Shown: positions 45,936-55,482, numbered from the stretch's first letter. The stretch: 64,000 nt of DNA from Pseudomonas sp. SLFW (GCF_009905615.1 NZ_JAAAKW010000006.1:347469-411468), one strand, 5' to 3'. The notes: generated by a model not told the origin, from the letters alone. Program-made: numbers and translations.

Positions 45936-46901
45936 TTAAACCACCTGCTTCAAATCCACCCCCAACGCCTGCGCAAACGCCTTGACCAGCGGGCTTCTCG
46001 GGGCGTTTTGGCGGAGGATGAGGTTGAAGGGGGTGCGCAGGTGAATGAGGTCGGGACGCAGTGCGCGGAGCTTGCCGTCGCGGATCAGATTGCGCGCGAA
46101 GTGTTCGGGCAGGAAACCGACGAAGCGCCCGGTGAGGATCAGCATCGCGACCGCTTCGACCTGAGAGGCCGACGCCGATTGGCTGTCGTCATTGACGAAA
46201 CTGGCCTTGTCGCGGTGAATGGCATAGCGGTGGTTCACCACTTGGGAATGACGCAGGCTGTCAATGTCCAGTTCTCGGTCATCGACGTTGAACAGCGGAT
46301 GCCCGACCGCGCAATACGCGTGGGACAATTCTTCATAGAGCTCAAAATAATCAAACTCTTCACGACGCTGATACACCGGCACGAGGCCGACGCTCAATCG
46401 CCCTTCGACCACGCCCCGCTCTATTTCGTCGAGTTGCGAGGCATGGAGGCGCAGTCTTACTTTGGGCGCGTCGTCGTGCATTGTTCGAAGCGCGGCAATT
46501 AACGGCGAACTTTGATCGGACATCGTGTTGTCGATAACGCCAATACTCAGGTCGCCGATCAGTTCATTTTGTGCCGAACTAATCCGGTCGCGAAAAGTGT
46601 CCACCGAGGCAAATAGTTCGATGGCTGCCTGATAGACCAGCTTGCCCTCTTCGGTCAGATGAAAGCCTTCGCGACCGCGTGTGCAGAGGCGCATGCCGAT
46701 ACGAATTTCGAGGTCGGAAATTTGCTTGCTGATGGCTGCAAGCCCCACGTTCAGCTCGTTTTGCGCGGCACTGAAGCCGCCTGCCTCGACCACAGCCTGA
46801 AAAACCCGCAGGAGCTTGAAGTCCATTCCACTGAGCGATAAAGGGGGACGAATCCCCGGTTTCGGCGGCACGTTTCCAGAAGTGGAAAGTGGAGTTTCCA
46901 T
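45936..46901 (-). CDS. LysR-family transcriptional regulator
   Basis: This is a 321-aa LTTR. The winged HTH is at about 26-85 ('MDFKLLRVFQAVVEAGGFSA', 'ISKQISDLEIRIGMRLCTRG') with a C-terminal effector domain ('GDLSIGVIDNTMSDQSSPLI', 'HSQVVNHRYAIHRDKASF'). It is divergent from the ABC transporter operon 306 bp away, so it probably regulates it. A 25-residue N-terminal extension precedes the HTH; an internal start at MDFKLL is possible. Confidence 0.9.
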   Translation of the reverse strand: METPLSTSGNVPPKPGIRPPLSLSGMDFKLLRVFQAVVEAGGFSAAQNELNVGLAAISKQISDLEIRIGMRLCTRGREGFHLTEEGKLVYQAAIELFASVDTFRDRISSAQNELIGDLSIGVIDNTMSDQSSPLIAALRTMHDDAPKVRLRLHASQLDEIERGVVEGRLSVGLVPVYQRREEFDYFELYEELSHAYCAVGHPLFNVDDRELDIDSLRHSQVVNHRYAIHRDKASFVNDDSQSASASQVEAVAMLILTGRFVGFLPEHFARNLIRDGKLRALRPDLIHLRTPFNLILRQNAPRSPLVKAFAQALGVDLKQVV

Positions 46902-47207
46902 AATGCTTATTTACCTCGCCCGTCATATTCAACAGGCTTTGACCCACAACAAAAACATGCCCGATTGATAATAATGAACACAGAAAATGGCGATTGGCAA
47001 CCATCTGCACGACGCCCTGATCAGTGACCCGGTCGCTGCAATCAGAGAATAAAACCTGACACTTCGATCAGGACTTTTAACGCGACACTGCCCCTCACTC
47101 TCAGCGAATACCCAGCCTCGGATGCGTGCCCGAACACTCGCCAATCCGCCTGAAGTGCACTCGCTGAAATCGAACATGCGCGGCCTGAACAGCTTCGGAG
47201 AGACACC
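46902..47207. promoter_or_regulatory. Divergent intergenic region, LysR / ABC transporter
   Basis: 306 bp without a gene. CCTGA (47055-47059) and TCAGG (47068-47072) form a short inverted repeat with 8-bp spacing, a modest candidate for an LTTR box. The part near the lysR start is AT-rich. No convincing -35/-10 pair stands out. GGAGAG lies 6 nt before the permease start. Confidence 0.35.
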
Positions 47208-48086
47208 ATGAACCAGAATCCGGCAGAGCGTCTGCAAGCCGAGCGCAAAAAGGCCGAAAACGAGTTCGACATCACTCAGTACGAACACGTCCCGCGTCGC
47301 TACTACGGGCGCATTTTCTTCGCCACGCTGATCGTCATTGCCTTGGCGGGTCTTGCCCGGGCGTTCGCCAACGGTCAGATCGAGTGGAGCTACATCGGCC
47401 AGTTTCTGACCTCCGAAGCGATTCTTTGGGGGCTGCTCAACACCATCATCATGTCAGTGTTGGCGATGGCGCTCGGTGTGGTGATCGGCGTGATCACCGC
47501 GATCATGCGCATGTCCGCCAACCCGATTCTGCGTTACGTCGCGATCACCTACACCTGGCTGTTTCGCGGCACGCCGCTGATTCTGCAATTGCTGCTGTGG
47601 TTCAACCTGGCGCTGATCTTCCCGGTCATCGGCATTCCCGGCCTGTTTCAGCTCGATACCGTGAGCCTGATGACGCCTTTCGTGGCCGCGCTGCTGGGCC
47701 TGAGCATCAATCAGGGCGCGTACACCGCCGAGGTCGTGCGCGCGGGTCTGCTGTCGGTGGACACCGGCCAGTACGAGGCCGCGAAATCCATAGGCATGCC
47801 GCGTTTGCAGGCGCTGCGTCGGGTGATTCTGCCCCAGGCGATGCGCGTGATCATTCCGCCGGTGGGCAACGAATTCATCGGCATGGTGAAGATGACCAGC
47901 CTGGCCAGCGTGATTCAATACTCCGAGCTGCTGCATAACGCTCAGAACATTTACTACGCCAACGCCCGCGTCATGGAGCTGCTGATCGTCGCCGGTATCT
48001 GGTACCTCGCCGTGGTCACTGTTTTGTCGTTCGGTCAAAGCCGTCTGGAGCTGCGCTTTGCTCGCGGCGCCGGCAAGCGTTCGTAA
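47208..48086 (+). CDS. Polar amino-acid ABC transporter permease
   Basis: This is a 292-aa HisM/GlnP-type permease with an N-terminal cytosolic tail (1-42) and several membrane segments ('IFFATLIVIALAGLARAFA', 'LLNTIIMSVLAMALGVVIGV', 'PLILQLLLWFNLALIFPVI'). The coupling EAA loop reads 'EAAKSIGMPRLQALRRVILP'. It is the only permease gene, so it probably works as a homodimer. It is followed at 21 bp by the ATPase and then the binding protein. Confidence 0.93.
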   Translation: MNQNPAERLQAERKKAENEFDITQYEHVPRRYYGRIFFATLIVIALAGLARAFANGQIEWSYIGQFLTSEAILWGLLNTIIMSVLAMALGVVIGVITAIMRMSANPILRYVAITYTWLFRGTPLILQLLLWFNLALIFPVIGIPGLFQLDTVSLMTPFVAALLGLSINQGAYTAEVVRAGLLSVDTGQYEAAKSIGMPRLQALRRVILPQAMRVIIPPVGNEFIGMVKMTSLASVIQYSELLHNAQNIYYANARVMELLIVAGIWYLAVVTVLSFGQSRLELRFARGAGKRS

Positions 48087-48107
48087 GCAAGGCCAGGGAG
48101 ATCAAGC

Positions 48108-48872
48108 ATGAGAAGCATCGTCAAAGCCGTTGGCCTGAACAAATACTACGACCAGTTTCACGCCCTCAAGGACGTCAGCATCGAGGTCGAGCAGGGCGAG
48201 GTGCTGTGCATCATCGGGCCCTCGGGCTCGGGCAAGAGCACGCTGCTGCGTTGCGTCAATCAGCTGGAAAAGATCGACAAGGGCGGCCTGTGGGTCGATG
48301 GCGAGCTGGTGGGTTATCGTATCGTCGGCAACAAACTGCATGAGCTGAACGACGCGCAGATCGCCCGTCAGCGCCTGAGCACCGGCATGGTGTTCCAGCG
48401 CTTCAACCTGTTCCCGCACATGACCGCGTTGCAGAACGTGATCGAGGGCCCGATCCAGGTGCTCAAGCGTTCGCCCAAGGAGGCCAACGAAGAGGCCGTC
48501 GAACTGCTGGCCCGCGTCGGCCTTGCGGACAAGCGCCATTCCTATCCCGTCGAACTGTCCGGCGGCCAACAACAGCGCGTGGCAATCGCTCGCGCGCTGG
48601 CGATGCGGCCCAAGCTGATGCTGTTCGACGAGCCCACTTCCGCCCTCGACCCGGAGCTGGTGGGCGAAGTGTTGTCGGTGATGCGCGACCTGGCGCACAG
48701 CGGCATGACCATGATCGTCGTGACCCATGAGCTGGGCTTCGCTCGCGAAGTCTCCAACCGCATGGTGTTCATGGACGGGGGCCAGATTGTGGAGGCCGGC
48801 AGCCCGGAAGACATTCTAATAAGCCCACAAAACCCAAGAACCCAAAGCTTCATTTCTGCCGTTCGCACCTAA
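48108..48872 (+). CDS. Polar amino-acid ABC transporter ATP-binding protein
   Basis: This is a 254-aa ATPase of the GlnQ/HisP class. Walker A is '[13 protein letters not shown]', the signature '[15 protein letters not shown]', Walker B '[20 protein letters not shown]', and the H-loop '[11 protein letters not shown]'. It energises uptake with the permease upstream and the binding protein downstream. Confidence 0.95.
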   Translation: MRSIVKAVGLNKYYDQFHALKDVSIEVEQGEVLCIIGPSGSGKSTLLRCVNQLEKIDKGGLWVDGELVGYRIVGNKLHELNDAQIARQRLSTGMVFQRFNLFPHMTALQNVIEGPIQVLKRSPKEANEEAVELLARVGLADKRHSYPVELSGGQQQRVAIARALAMRPKLMLFDEPTSALDPELVGEVLSVMRDLAHSGMTMIVVTHELGFAREVSNRMVFMDGGQIVEAGSPEDILISPQNPRTQSFISAVRT

Positions 48873-48894
48873 ACCAGAACAAACGAGAACGACC

Positions 48895-49716
48895 ATGAAA
48901 AAAATGATCCTCCCGACGTTACTCGCAGGCCTGATGGCCTCCTCCGCGGTCTTCGCTGACGTGCCCGCCAGCCTCAAGGAAAAAGGCGAAATCACCGCCG
49001 CCATCGTGCCGAACTACCCGCCGATGGACTTCAAAGACACCAGCACCAACACGCTGACCGGTCTTGACGTGGACCTCGGCAACGCGCTGGCCGAGCGTCT
49101 TGGCGTGAAAATCAAATGGCAGGAAACGGCTTTCGAGCAGATGGTCAGCGGCTTGGTCACCAAGCGCTTCGACATCATTCTGTCGGGCATGACCGATACC
49201 GCCGAACGCCAGAAATCGGTGACGTTCATCGACTACTTCACCAGCGGCCCACAGCTGTACACACTCACCAAAAACACCGAGCTGAATCAGCCTGAAGACC
49301 TGTGCGGCAAGAAAGTCGGCACCAGCCGCCGCACCACCTGGCCTGCGGAAATCGCGGCGTGGAGCAAGGAAAACTGCGAGGCCAAAGGCAAACCCGCCAT
49401 CGTCGTCAGCGGGTCCGAAGGCTCGGCCGATGCCCGTGCGCAACTGCGCCAAGGTCGTCTGGATGCCGCCATGCAAGGCAGCGAAACCATTCCTTACCTG
49501 ATGTCGCAGGAGAAGGACACCTACAAGCCCATCGGCCTGGCGATCTCCAAGCAGTTCACCGGCCTGGGCGTGAACAAGTCCAATCCTGAGCTGGCGAAGG
49601 CGATTGCCGAAGCGATGCAAGCGATGGTCGATGACGGTACATACGGCAAGATCCTGAAGAAGTGGGAGCTGGAACAGGGTGCAGTGGCCAAGGTCGGGAT
49701 GGATCAGGGCAAATGA
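48895..49716 (+). CDS. Polar amino-acid ABC transporter substrate-binding protein
   Basis: This is a 273-aa periplasmic SBP_bac_3 protein. The signal peptide MKKMILPTLLAGLMASSAVF is cut near 'FA-DVP'. Ligand-site motifs are 'YPPMDFKD', 'GLDVDLGNALAERLGVKIKW', 'RFDIILSGMTDTAERQKSV' and 'LCGKKVGTSRRTTWPAE'. The substrate is a polar amino acid or opine-like compound; the precise ligand cannot be read from the sequence. It is the last gene of the three-gene operon. Confidence 0.94.
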   Translation: MKKMILPTLLAGLMASSAVFADVPASLKEKGEITAAIVPNYPPMDFKDTSTNTLTGLDVDLGNALAERLGVKIKWQETAFEQMVSGLVTKRFDIILSGMTDTAERQKSVTFIDYFTSGPQLYTLTKNTELNQPEDLCGKKVGTSRRTTWPAEIAAWSKENCEAKGKPAIVVSGSEGSADARAQLRQGRLDAAMQGSETIPYLMSQEKDTYKPIGLAISKQFTGLGVNKSNPELAKAIAEAMQAMVDDGTYGKILKKWELEQGAVAKVGMDQGK

Positions 49717-49746
49717 TTCGCCGCTTTGTATAGGTACGCCGACAAA

Positions 49747-49837
49747 CTGTAGGAGTGAGCTTGCTCGCGATTGCGATCTGTCATTCAGCATCCCTATGGC
49801 TGTTCGACCGACATCGCGAGCAAGCTCACTCCTACAG
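49747..49837. repeat. REPIN with perfect 25-bp arms (left of MFS gene)
   Basis: The left arm 49747-49771 begins CTGTAGGAGTGAGCTTGC and the right arm 49813-49837 is its exact reverse complement (ends GCTCACTCCTACAG). It is a REP doublet of the TGTAGGAGTGAGCTTGCTCG class, moved in trans by RAYT transposases; no rayT gene is in the window. The same arms recur at 51102-51192. Confidence 0.93.
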
Positions 49838-49875
49838 GCTCCGGGTCACGATCAAACAAGGACATAAAAACAACA

Positions 49876-51060
49876 GTGGCCACCTATTCCCTCGTCATCC
49901 GCCGCCTGATGGTCTGTTCGCTGACCATCGTCATGAGTCGCGCGATGACCAGCCCGTTACTCACGCTGTTTCTGAGTACCAAGCTGGGGTTGAATCAGCA
50001 GGACGTCGGGCTGTTGATGGGCATCGCGGTGTTCCTCGCGACGCTGCTGGGGCTGTACGGCGGGTACATCATCGATCGGCTGGAAAAGCGCAAGCTGCTC
50101 ATTCTGGCGATGCTCTCCAGTGCCATCGGCTTCACGCTGCTGACCTTCGCCCAGAACGTTTACCTGACCACCCTGACCCTGGTGATCACCGAAACCGCCT
50201 CGGCGCTGTTCCTCATCGGCTCCAAAGCGATCATCAGCGAAAACCTCCCCATCGGTCAGCGCGCCAAGGTGTTTTCGTTGCGCTACACCTTGACCAACAT
50301 CGGCTACGCCACCGGCCCCATGCTTGGCGTGCTGATTGCCGGGCAACTGCCTTTGGCGCCGTTTCTGATTGCCAGCGCCATCGCGTTCGGCAGCATGTTT
50401 CTGATGATCGGCATCCCGCCGACCGTGGCGGACAATCAAAACCAGCCGCGCAGTTTTCTCGACACCCTCGCCACGCTGAAGAGCGACCGTACGCTGATCC
50501 TGTTCACCGGCGGCAGCCTGCTCAGCACCATCGTTCACGGCCGCTACACGCTGTACCTCTCGCAGTTTCTGCTGGTCACCCACACCCCGGCGCAAGCCCT
50601 GAAAATCCTCTCTGCGGTGCTGGCCTGCAACGCGATCACGGTGATCCTGATGCAGTACCAGATCGGCCGTTTTCTCAAGCGCGAACAGCTGCCGTACTGG
50701 ATTTGCCTCGGCACGGCGCTGTTCGCCGTCGGCCTGTTCGGCTTCAGCTTCGCCCAGACGACGGTGGCGTGGTGTGCGGCAATGTTCGTGTTCACGCTGG
50801 GCGAGATGATCATCTACCCCGCCGAGTACCTGTTCGTCGACACCATCGCCCCGGAACACCTGCGGGGCAGCTACCTGGGCGCACAAAACCTCGCGGCCTT
50901 CGGTGGCGCGATGAGCCCGGTGATCTGTGGTTATTTATTGATCAACTCGCCTGCGCCAACGATGTTTTACATGCTGGCGGGGCTGACGGCGGTGGGTGGA
51001 ACGCTGTGCTTTTTGGCGGGGCGCAATGCGAGGCTCACAACCGCTGACATCGCTCCCTGA
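49876..51060 (+). CDS. MFS transporter (MdtH-like)
   Basis: This is a major facilitator protein of about 394 aa with around 12 membrane segments. I choose GTG 49876 (MATYSLVIRRLMVCSLTIV) because longer in-frame starts fall inside the REPIN; ATG 49909 is another option. 'LYGGYIIDRLEKRKLLIL' is the MFS loop 2-3 motif. The family resembles multidrug transporter MdtH. The substrate is unknown. REPINs with identical arms lie 38 bp upstream and 41 bp downstream. Confidence 0.87.
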   Translation: MATYSLVIRRLMVCSLTIVMSRAMTSPLLTLFLSTKLGLNQQDVGLLMGIAVFLATLLGLYGGYIIDRLEKRKLLILAMLSSAIGFTLLTFAQNVYLTTLTLVITETASALFLIGSKAIISENLPIGQRAKVFSLRYTLTNIGYATGPMLGVLIAGQLPLAPFLIASAIAFGSMFLMIGIPPTVADNQNQPRSFLDTLATLKSDRTLILFTGGSLLSTIVHGRYTLYLSQFLLVTHTPAQALKILSAVLACNAITVILMQYQIGRFLKREQLPYWICLGTALFAVGLFGFSFAQTTVAWCAAMFVFTLGEMIIYPAEYLFVDTIAPEHLRGSYLGAQNLAAFGGAMSPVICGYLLINSPAPTMFYMLAGLTAVGGTLCFLAGRNARLTTADIAP

Positions 51061-51101
51061 ACCAGCGGCTCGTTGCCCCTCGCCCTCATGCGAATGAATA
51101 C

Positions 51102-51192
51102 CTGTAGGAGTGAGCTTGCTCGCGATTGCGGAGTGTCAGAAACGAATACATCAACTGGTAAATCGCGATCGCGAGCAAGCTCACTCCTACAG
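51102..51192. repeat. REPIN with perfect 25-bp arms (right of MFS gene)
   Basis: Arms 51102-51126 and 51168-51192 are perfect inverted copies and identical in sequence to those of the REPIN at 49747-49837; the 41-bp centre differs. The remaining gap to 51353 holds the aldo/keto reductase promoter, with no other gene seen. Confidence 0.93.
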
Positions 51193-51353
51193 TGGATGGC
51201 GTACATCAGGCATTCCTGTGAAACCCGTGCGGCAATAAGCGTCTACCTCGCCGTGCCGAAATTGTCACTTTTCAAATCCGTCATAAACAGGCGAGTATGT
51301 CCGGCCTAGAGCTGTCCTTATTTCTATCTCCCTGACGAAAAGGATATCGAGCA

Positions 51354-52358
51354 ATGAACCACCGCATTCTTGGCCAATCCGGCCTCAAGGTTTCGACACT
51401 GACGCTGGGCTCCATGATGTTCGGCGTGCAGACCAGCACCGAAGAGTCGCTGCGCATCATCGACAAAGCCTGGGATGAAGGCGTGAATTTCATCGACACC
51501 GCCAACGTCTACAACGCCGGTCGCTCCGAAGAAATCGTCGGTGAAGCCATTGCGTCCCGTCGCAGCGAATGGGTCTTGGCCACCAAGGTCGGCAGCAGTT
51601 CAGGCAACACTGCGCCGAACACCAGCGGCCTGAACCGCAAGCACATTTTCAATGAAATCGAATCCAGCCTGCGCCGCCTCGACACCGATTACATCGACAT
51701 TCATTACCTGCACAAAGAAGACCACAGCACCCCGCTGGAAGTGACGGTTTCCGCCATTGGCGACCTGATTCGCGAGGGCAAGATCCGTTACTGGGGCGTG
51801 TCCAACTTCCGGGGTTGGCGCATCGCTGAAGTGGTCAATGTCGCCGAGCGTCTGGGCGTCGACAGACCCGTGATCAGCCAGCCGCTGTACAACATCGTCA
51901 ACCGTCAGGCAGAGCTTGAGCAGATCACCGCCGCCAAGTTCTACGATCTGGGCGTGGTCCCTTACAGCCCCTTGGCGCGCGGCGTGCTCAGCGGCAAATA
52001 CGCGCCAGACGTTACGCCCGACAGCAGTACCCGTGCAGGGCGTCAGGACAAGCGCATTCTGGAAACGGAGTGGCGCACCGAGTCGCTGCACATCGCGCAG
52101 AAATTGCAGCAGTACACCAAGGATAAGGGCGTCGGCCTGGTGGAGTTCGCCATTGCCTGGGTGCTGAACAACCAGGCAGTGACCTCGGCCATCGTCGGCC
52201 CGCGCACCGAAGAACAGTGGGACAGCTACACCAAAGCGCTGAGCGTGAAGATCACGGCGGAAGATGAGGCGTTCATCGATTCGCTGGTCACGCCGGGTCA
52301 TGCTTCGACGCCGGGGTTCAATGATGTGCAGCACTTCGTGACGGGTCGGTATCTGTAA
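51354..52358 (+). CDS. Aldo/keto reductase
   Basis: This is a 334-aa NADPH-dependent oxidoreductase of the AKR family (Tas/YajO-like branch). The catalytic tetrad is visible: Asp and Tyr in 'FIDTANVYNAGRSEEIVGEA', Lys in 'VLATKVG' and His in 'IDIHYLHKEDHSTPLE'. The cofactor segment 'IVGPRTEEQWDSY' is near the C-terminus. The substrate is unknown. It is monocistronic. Confidence 0.93.
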   Translation: MNHRILGQSGLKVSTLTLGSMMFGVQTSTEESLRIIDKAWDEGVNFIDTANVYNAGRSEEIVGEAIASRRSEWVLATKVGSSSGNTAPNTSGLNRKHIFNEIESSLRRLDTDYIDIHYLHKEDHSTPLEVTVSAIGDLIREGKIRYWGVSNFRGWRIAEVVNVAERLGVDRPVISQPLYNIVNRQAELEQITAAKFYDLGVVPYSPLARGVLSGKYAPDVTPDSSTRAGRQDKRILETEWRTESLHIAQKLQQYTKDKGVGLVEFAIAWVLNNQAVTSAIVGPRTEEQWDSYTKALSVKITAEDEAFIDSLVTPGHASTPGFNDVQHFVTGRYL

Positions 52359-52379
52359 CTCCTCCGGCTTTCTGAATCC

Positions 52380-52484
52380 CTGTGGGAGCACATTCATTCT
52401 GGGCGGCATCCCGACGAAAATGTGTACAGGCGACGCATTCATGTCGACTGAGCACGCCTCTCGCGAATGAATTCGCTCCTACAG
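52380..52484. repeat. Diverged REP pair between convergent genes
   Basis: CTGTGGGAGCACATTCATTC at the left and TCGCGAATGAATTCGCTCCT at the right (ending ACAG at 52484) are imperfect inverted REP units. They fill the 154-bp gap between the aldo/keto reductase (+) and lapD (-). Confidence 0.7.
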
Positions 52485-52512
52485 TTTGTTAGGCGAGCTC
52501 TGGTCGAGCGCC

Positions 52513-54456
52513 TCATTCCCAAGGCGCAGGATCACCAAACAACTGCCCCTGCACCCCCTGAATTCCCATCTCCCGCAGCACGACAAACTCCCCTTCCGTC
52601 TCCACCCGCTCGGCAATCAGCGGCAGATCGATGCTGTGCGCCGCCCGTTGAATCGCCTCGATGAACAACCGTTTGTGCCGCTCTTGATCAATGGCCCGAA
52701 TGTAGCTGCCATCGATTTTCAGGTAGGCCAATCCCAGGCTCGACAGGTTGCCAATCATGCTGAACCGCCCACCAAAGTGCTGCAGCGCCAACGAATAGCC
52801 CAAATCCTTGAGACGGCGAGTAAGTGCTTCAAGGGCCTGCTGATCAGGCACCTGCTCCTCACCGATTTCCAGAATCAATCGAGGGGCCAGATGCGCGTGG
52901 CGCTTGAGCAGGTCCATGACCTCGTTCAACGCGCCCGCGTCGGAAAGCGTCGCAGCGGACAGGTTCAGCGCCAGCTTCTGGTCATGTCGAGGGAGCTGGT
53001 CGAAGACCGTTTCGAGCATCACCCGGTCGTGCCGCGCCGACCAGCCGAAGCGCTCGATCCACGGCAGGAATCGCCCCGCGGGCAGGGTCTGCGATTCGTC
53101 GTCGATCACCCGCGACAACACCTTGAAATGCAGCACGCGGCTCACGTCGCGGGCGTCCATCACCGGCTGGAAAAACAGCTGAAAACGACGCTCGGTCAGG
53201 GCTTGATCCAGCAACTCATACCAGGCGTGGTGATCGTCCTCCAGACTCTCGACCGCGCTGTGCTCGATGCAGTACCAGATGCAATCAGTCTGGGTTTCGG
53301 CTTGGGAAAGCGCCTGATCACCAAGGCCCAGCAAGGTCTGCGCTGAATCGCCAGGGCTGTACGGCGCCAGGCCGATATACGCAGCGGGGCTAACGTCCGA
53401 CGCGCCGGTGCCAGCCAGGCTGCACAACGCCGTTTCCAGTTCATAGGCCAATTGCAGCGCTTCTTCCTTCACCAGCCCCGGCGCCAGCACGGCAAACTCG
53501 CCCCCGCGAATCCGGCTGATCAGCTGCCGCGCTTCGGCATGATTGAAACACTGGCGCACCAGCACATCGCTGACGGCCACCAGCAGCGCATCGGCTTTCT
53601 GGCTGCCCAAGCGCTCGTTGAGCCCTGTCAGGTCGTTGACCCGCATCAGCAGCAGATAGCCCGAGCGGGCGTCCTCGACCTGACTGACGTGCGCGTGCAA
53701 ACGCATGTCGAAATAGCGGCGGTTGGCGAGCCCCGTCAGGCTGTCTTCGTAGGATTCCATGCGCAGTTTTTCGGTGCGCTCGGCCTGTTCGAGAAACAGC
53801 GCTTTGAGCTTGTCGACCATCTGGTTCATGGCCTGCACCACCCTGCGCAGCTCAGGGGTCATTGGCAGTTGCGGCACGCTGAGAAATTCGCGGCGGCCAA
53901 TCGCCTGAGACTGCTCGACCAGATAATCCAGCGGCCTGAGCTGACGCCGCAGCAGCCACGCCCCCAACAGAAAACTCACCACCCCACACAGCAACAACCA
54001 GCCTAGATTGCCCAGCGCGGACTGCCATAGCTTGCCGATGGCGAACATGGGATGGCTGACCACTTCAACCCGGGCCGCAGGCCGCCAGCCACGGCTGACA
54101 ATTGCGCTGGCTCCTGCGGGCTGCAAGGCGATCAGTTCGATGAACCAGTCCGGCGCGGTCGCTGCAGGCACGGCGCTGCGCTCGACGAGGATTTTGCCCG
54201 TTGCAGGGTTTACCACGCGAATTCGCGCGTAATAGCCGCTATCGAAGATTGAGCTGACCATCAGGTCCATCATCGTCGGGTCATCCACCGACGGTGTCAG
54301 GGACAGCGCCAGCGCCGTGGCTGCGTCTTGTGCGTGGGAGCGCAGTTGGTTCACGTATTGGTCGCGGGAGCTTTCCAGGCTGACCATGAAGCCGCCACTG
54401 AACGCGACAAGCATGAACACGCAGATGGCAAGCAACAGCTGTTTGAACAGGGTCAT
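52513..54456 (-). CDS. lapD: LapD, c-di-GMP receptor controlling adhesin release
   Basis: This is a 647-aa inner-membrane protein. There is an N-terminal membrane helix (about 6-28), a periplasmic LapD/MoxY domain (about 30-150), a second helix ('LGWLLLCGVVSFLLGAWLL'), HAMP, a degenerate GGDEF ('IRGGEFAVLAPG') and a degenerate EAL whose signature reads 'KVLSRV', so it should bind but not make or cleave c-di-GMP. In P. fluorescens, c-di-GMP-bound LapD sequesters the protease LapG and keeps the adhesin LapA on the surface. It is adjacent to lapG (27 bp), as expected. No lapA or LapEBC exporter genes are in the window. Confidence 0.95.
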   Translation of the reverse strand: MTLFKQLLLAICVFMLVAFSGGFMVSLESSRDQYVNQLRSHAQDAATALALSLTPSVDDPTMMDLMVSSIFDSGYYARIRVVNPATGKILVERSAVPAATAPDWFIELIALQPAGASAIVSRGWRPAARVEVVSHPMFAIGKLWQSALGNLGWLLLCGVVSFLLGAWLLRRQLRPLDYLVEQSQAIGRREFLSVPQLPMTPELRRVVQAMNQMVDKLKALFLEQAERTEKLRMESYEDSLTGLANRRYFDMRLHAHVSQVEDARSGYLLLMRVNDLTGLNERLGSQKADALLVAVSDVLVRQCFNHAEARQLISRIRGGEFAVLAPGLVKEEALQLAYELETALCSLAGTGASDVSPAAYIGLAPYSPGDSAQTLLGLGDQALSQAETQTDCIWYCIEHSAVESLEDDHHAWYELLDQALTERRFQLFFQPVMDARDVSRVLHFKVLSRVIDDESQTLPAGRFLPWIERFGWSARHDRVMLETVFDQLPRHDQKLALNLSAATLSDAGALNEVMDLLKRHAHLAPRLILEIGEEQVPDQQALEALTRRLKDLGYSLALQHFGGRFSMIGNLSSLGLAYLKIDGSYIRAIDQERHKRLFIEAIQRAAHSIDLPLIAERVETEGEFVVLREMGIQGVQGQLFGDPAPWE

Positions 54457-54483
54457 GGGCGATTCCTTGTTCTGTCGAATGGA

Positions 54484-55263
54484 TCAGGGCGTGTTGCCCT
54501 CGACCGGAAAACCTTCGGCTTTCATCTTGTTCAACACGTCCTGCCAGCGGGACAGCTGTTTGATATCCCCCGCGATACTGTTGCTCCCTATGGTGGCGTC
54601 CGTGGCATCCGGCAACCAAACGCCCTCACCGTTGAAGGCATACACCGGCAGCAGGTCCTTGCGTGCGTCGGCCGGTTCGAGGCTGTCGGTCAGGCTGTCG
54701 AGCACGATCGGCTCGCCATCCCCGTCCGGGTAATACGTGAGCACCATATGCGGGCGCTCGGGGTTGAGGACCTTGACGTACGTGATCAGCAGCTTGTCGG
54801 CGGGCATACCCCATTGCCGCAGGCTGAAATACTTGGCAATGGCGAAATCCTCACAGTCGCCAGCGCCCTTCCACAGCGCCTCGACAGGCGTGGCCCAATA
54901 ATCGTCGACGCCCCATAAATCGATGTCTTCGACGTAATGCAGCTCCCTATTGAAGAAGAGGTTGACCCGCTGCAGCAGCTCCAGGTCGGTGGCAGGCCTG
55001 CGCCCATCGAGCATCGCCCGCCATTCATCGACCCGGTGGCGCCCCTCTATCGAAGCGCCATACAGCGCAGTCGCCCGGCGGGTGATCAGCGAGAAATCCC
55101 AGTCGGTACTCGCCAGACTCGCCAACACGACACCCGTCAGCAGAATCTGACAAAGCGTGCGTAGAGGGCGGTCGAGGACGAATCGGATCGCCAAGGCAGT
55201 CAGTCCATGGGATCGACCGGAGGTACTCGCTGTCGAGCCTCCAACCGAGGAAAATAATGGCAT
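54484..55263 (-). CDS. lapG: LapG, periplasmic cysteine protease cutting the biofilm adhesin
   Basis: This is a 259-aa bacterial transglutaminase-like cysteine peptidase. The catalytic triad is visible as Cys in 'GAGDCEDFAIAKYF', His in 'RPHMVLTYYPDGDG' and Asp in 'IVLDSLTDSL'. A hydrophobic segment (about 35-52, 'RTLCQILLTGVVLASLA') acts as signal or anchor; the 34 residues before it are unusual, so a later start may be used. It releases LapA from the cell surface when not held by LapD. Confidence 0.93.
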   Translation of the reverse strand: MPLFSSVGGSTASTSGRSHGLTALAIRFVLDRPLRTLCQILLTGVVLASLASTDWDFSLITRRATALYGASIEGRHRVDEWRAMLDGRRPATDLELLQRVNLFFNRELHYVEDIDLWGVDDYWATPVEALWKGAGDCEDFAIAKYFSLRQWGMPADKLLITYVKVLNPERPHMVLTYYPDGDGEPIVLDSLTDSLEPADARKDLLPVYAFNGEGVWLPDATDATIGSNSIAGDIKQLSRWQDVLNKMKAEGFPVEGNTP

Positions 55264-55439
55264 CTGGCGATCATTGCCTTGCGATTCAACGACTTCGATC
55301 GACTGCTGGCATGCGCGTGGAAATGCCTTGTCCAGGCGACCGTTTTCCGACGCCCCGTGTCGATGTCAGGATAGATCACCGTACGCACATGAATGTCAGA
55401 AAGCCTTGTAGAATGCGGGCCGCCTCGGCCGAGTCAAAG

Positions 55440-55451
55440 ACTTTGCAAAGT
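55440..55451. promoter_or_regulatory. 12-bp palindrome beside the gntR -35
   Basis: ACTTTGCAAAGT is a perfect palindrome that abuts the -35 hexamer. It is flanked by GTCAAA (55433-55438) and TTTGAC (55451-55456), making a wider imperfect dyad. It is a candidate second operator in the lapG-gntR gap (55264-55521), which otherwise holds no gene. Confidence 0.5.
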
Positions 55452-55480
55452 TTGACAACGCCAGACACGGCCTCTAGTGT
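55452..55480 (+). promoter_or_regulatory. Predicted promoter of the GntR-family regulator
   Basis: TTGACA (55452-55457) is a perfect -35; after 17 nt follows TAGTGT (55475-55480) as a weak -10. The operator palindrome begins 3 nt downstream, covering the likely start of transcription. Confidence 0.6.
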
Positions 55481-55482
55481 TC

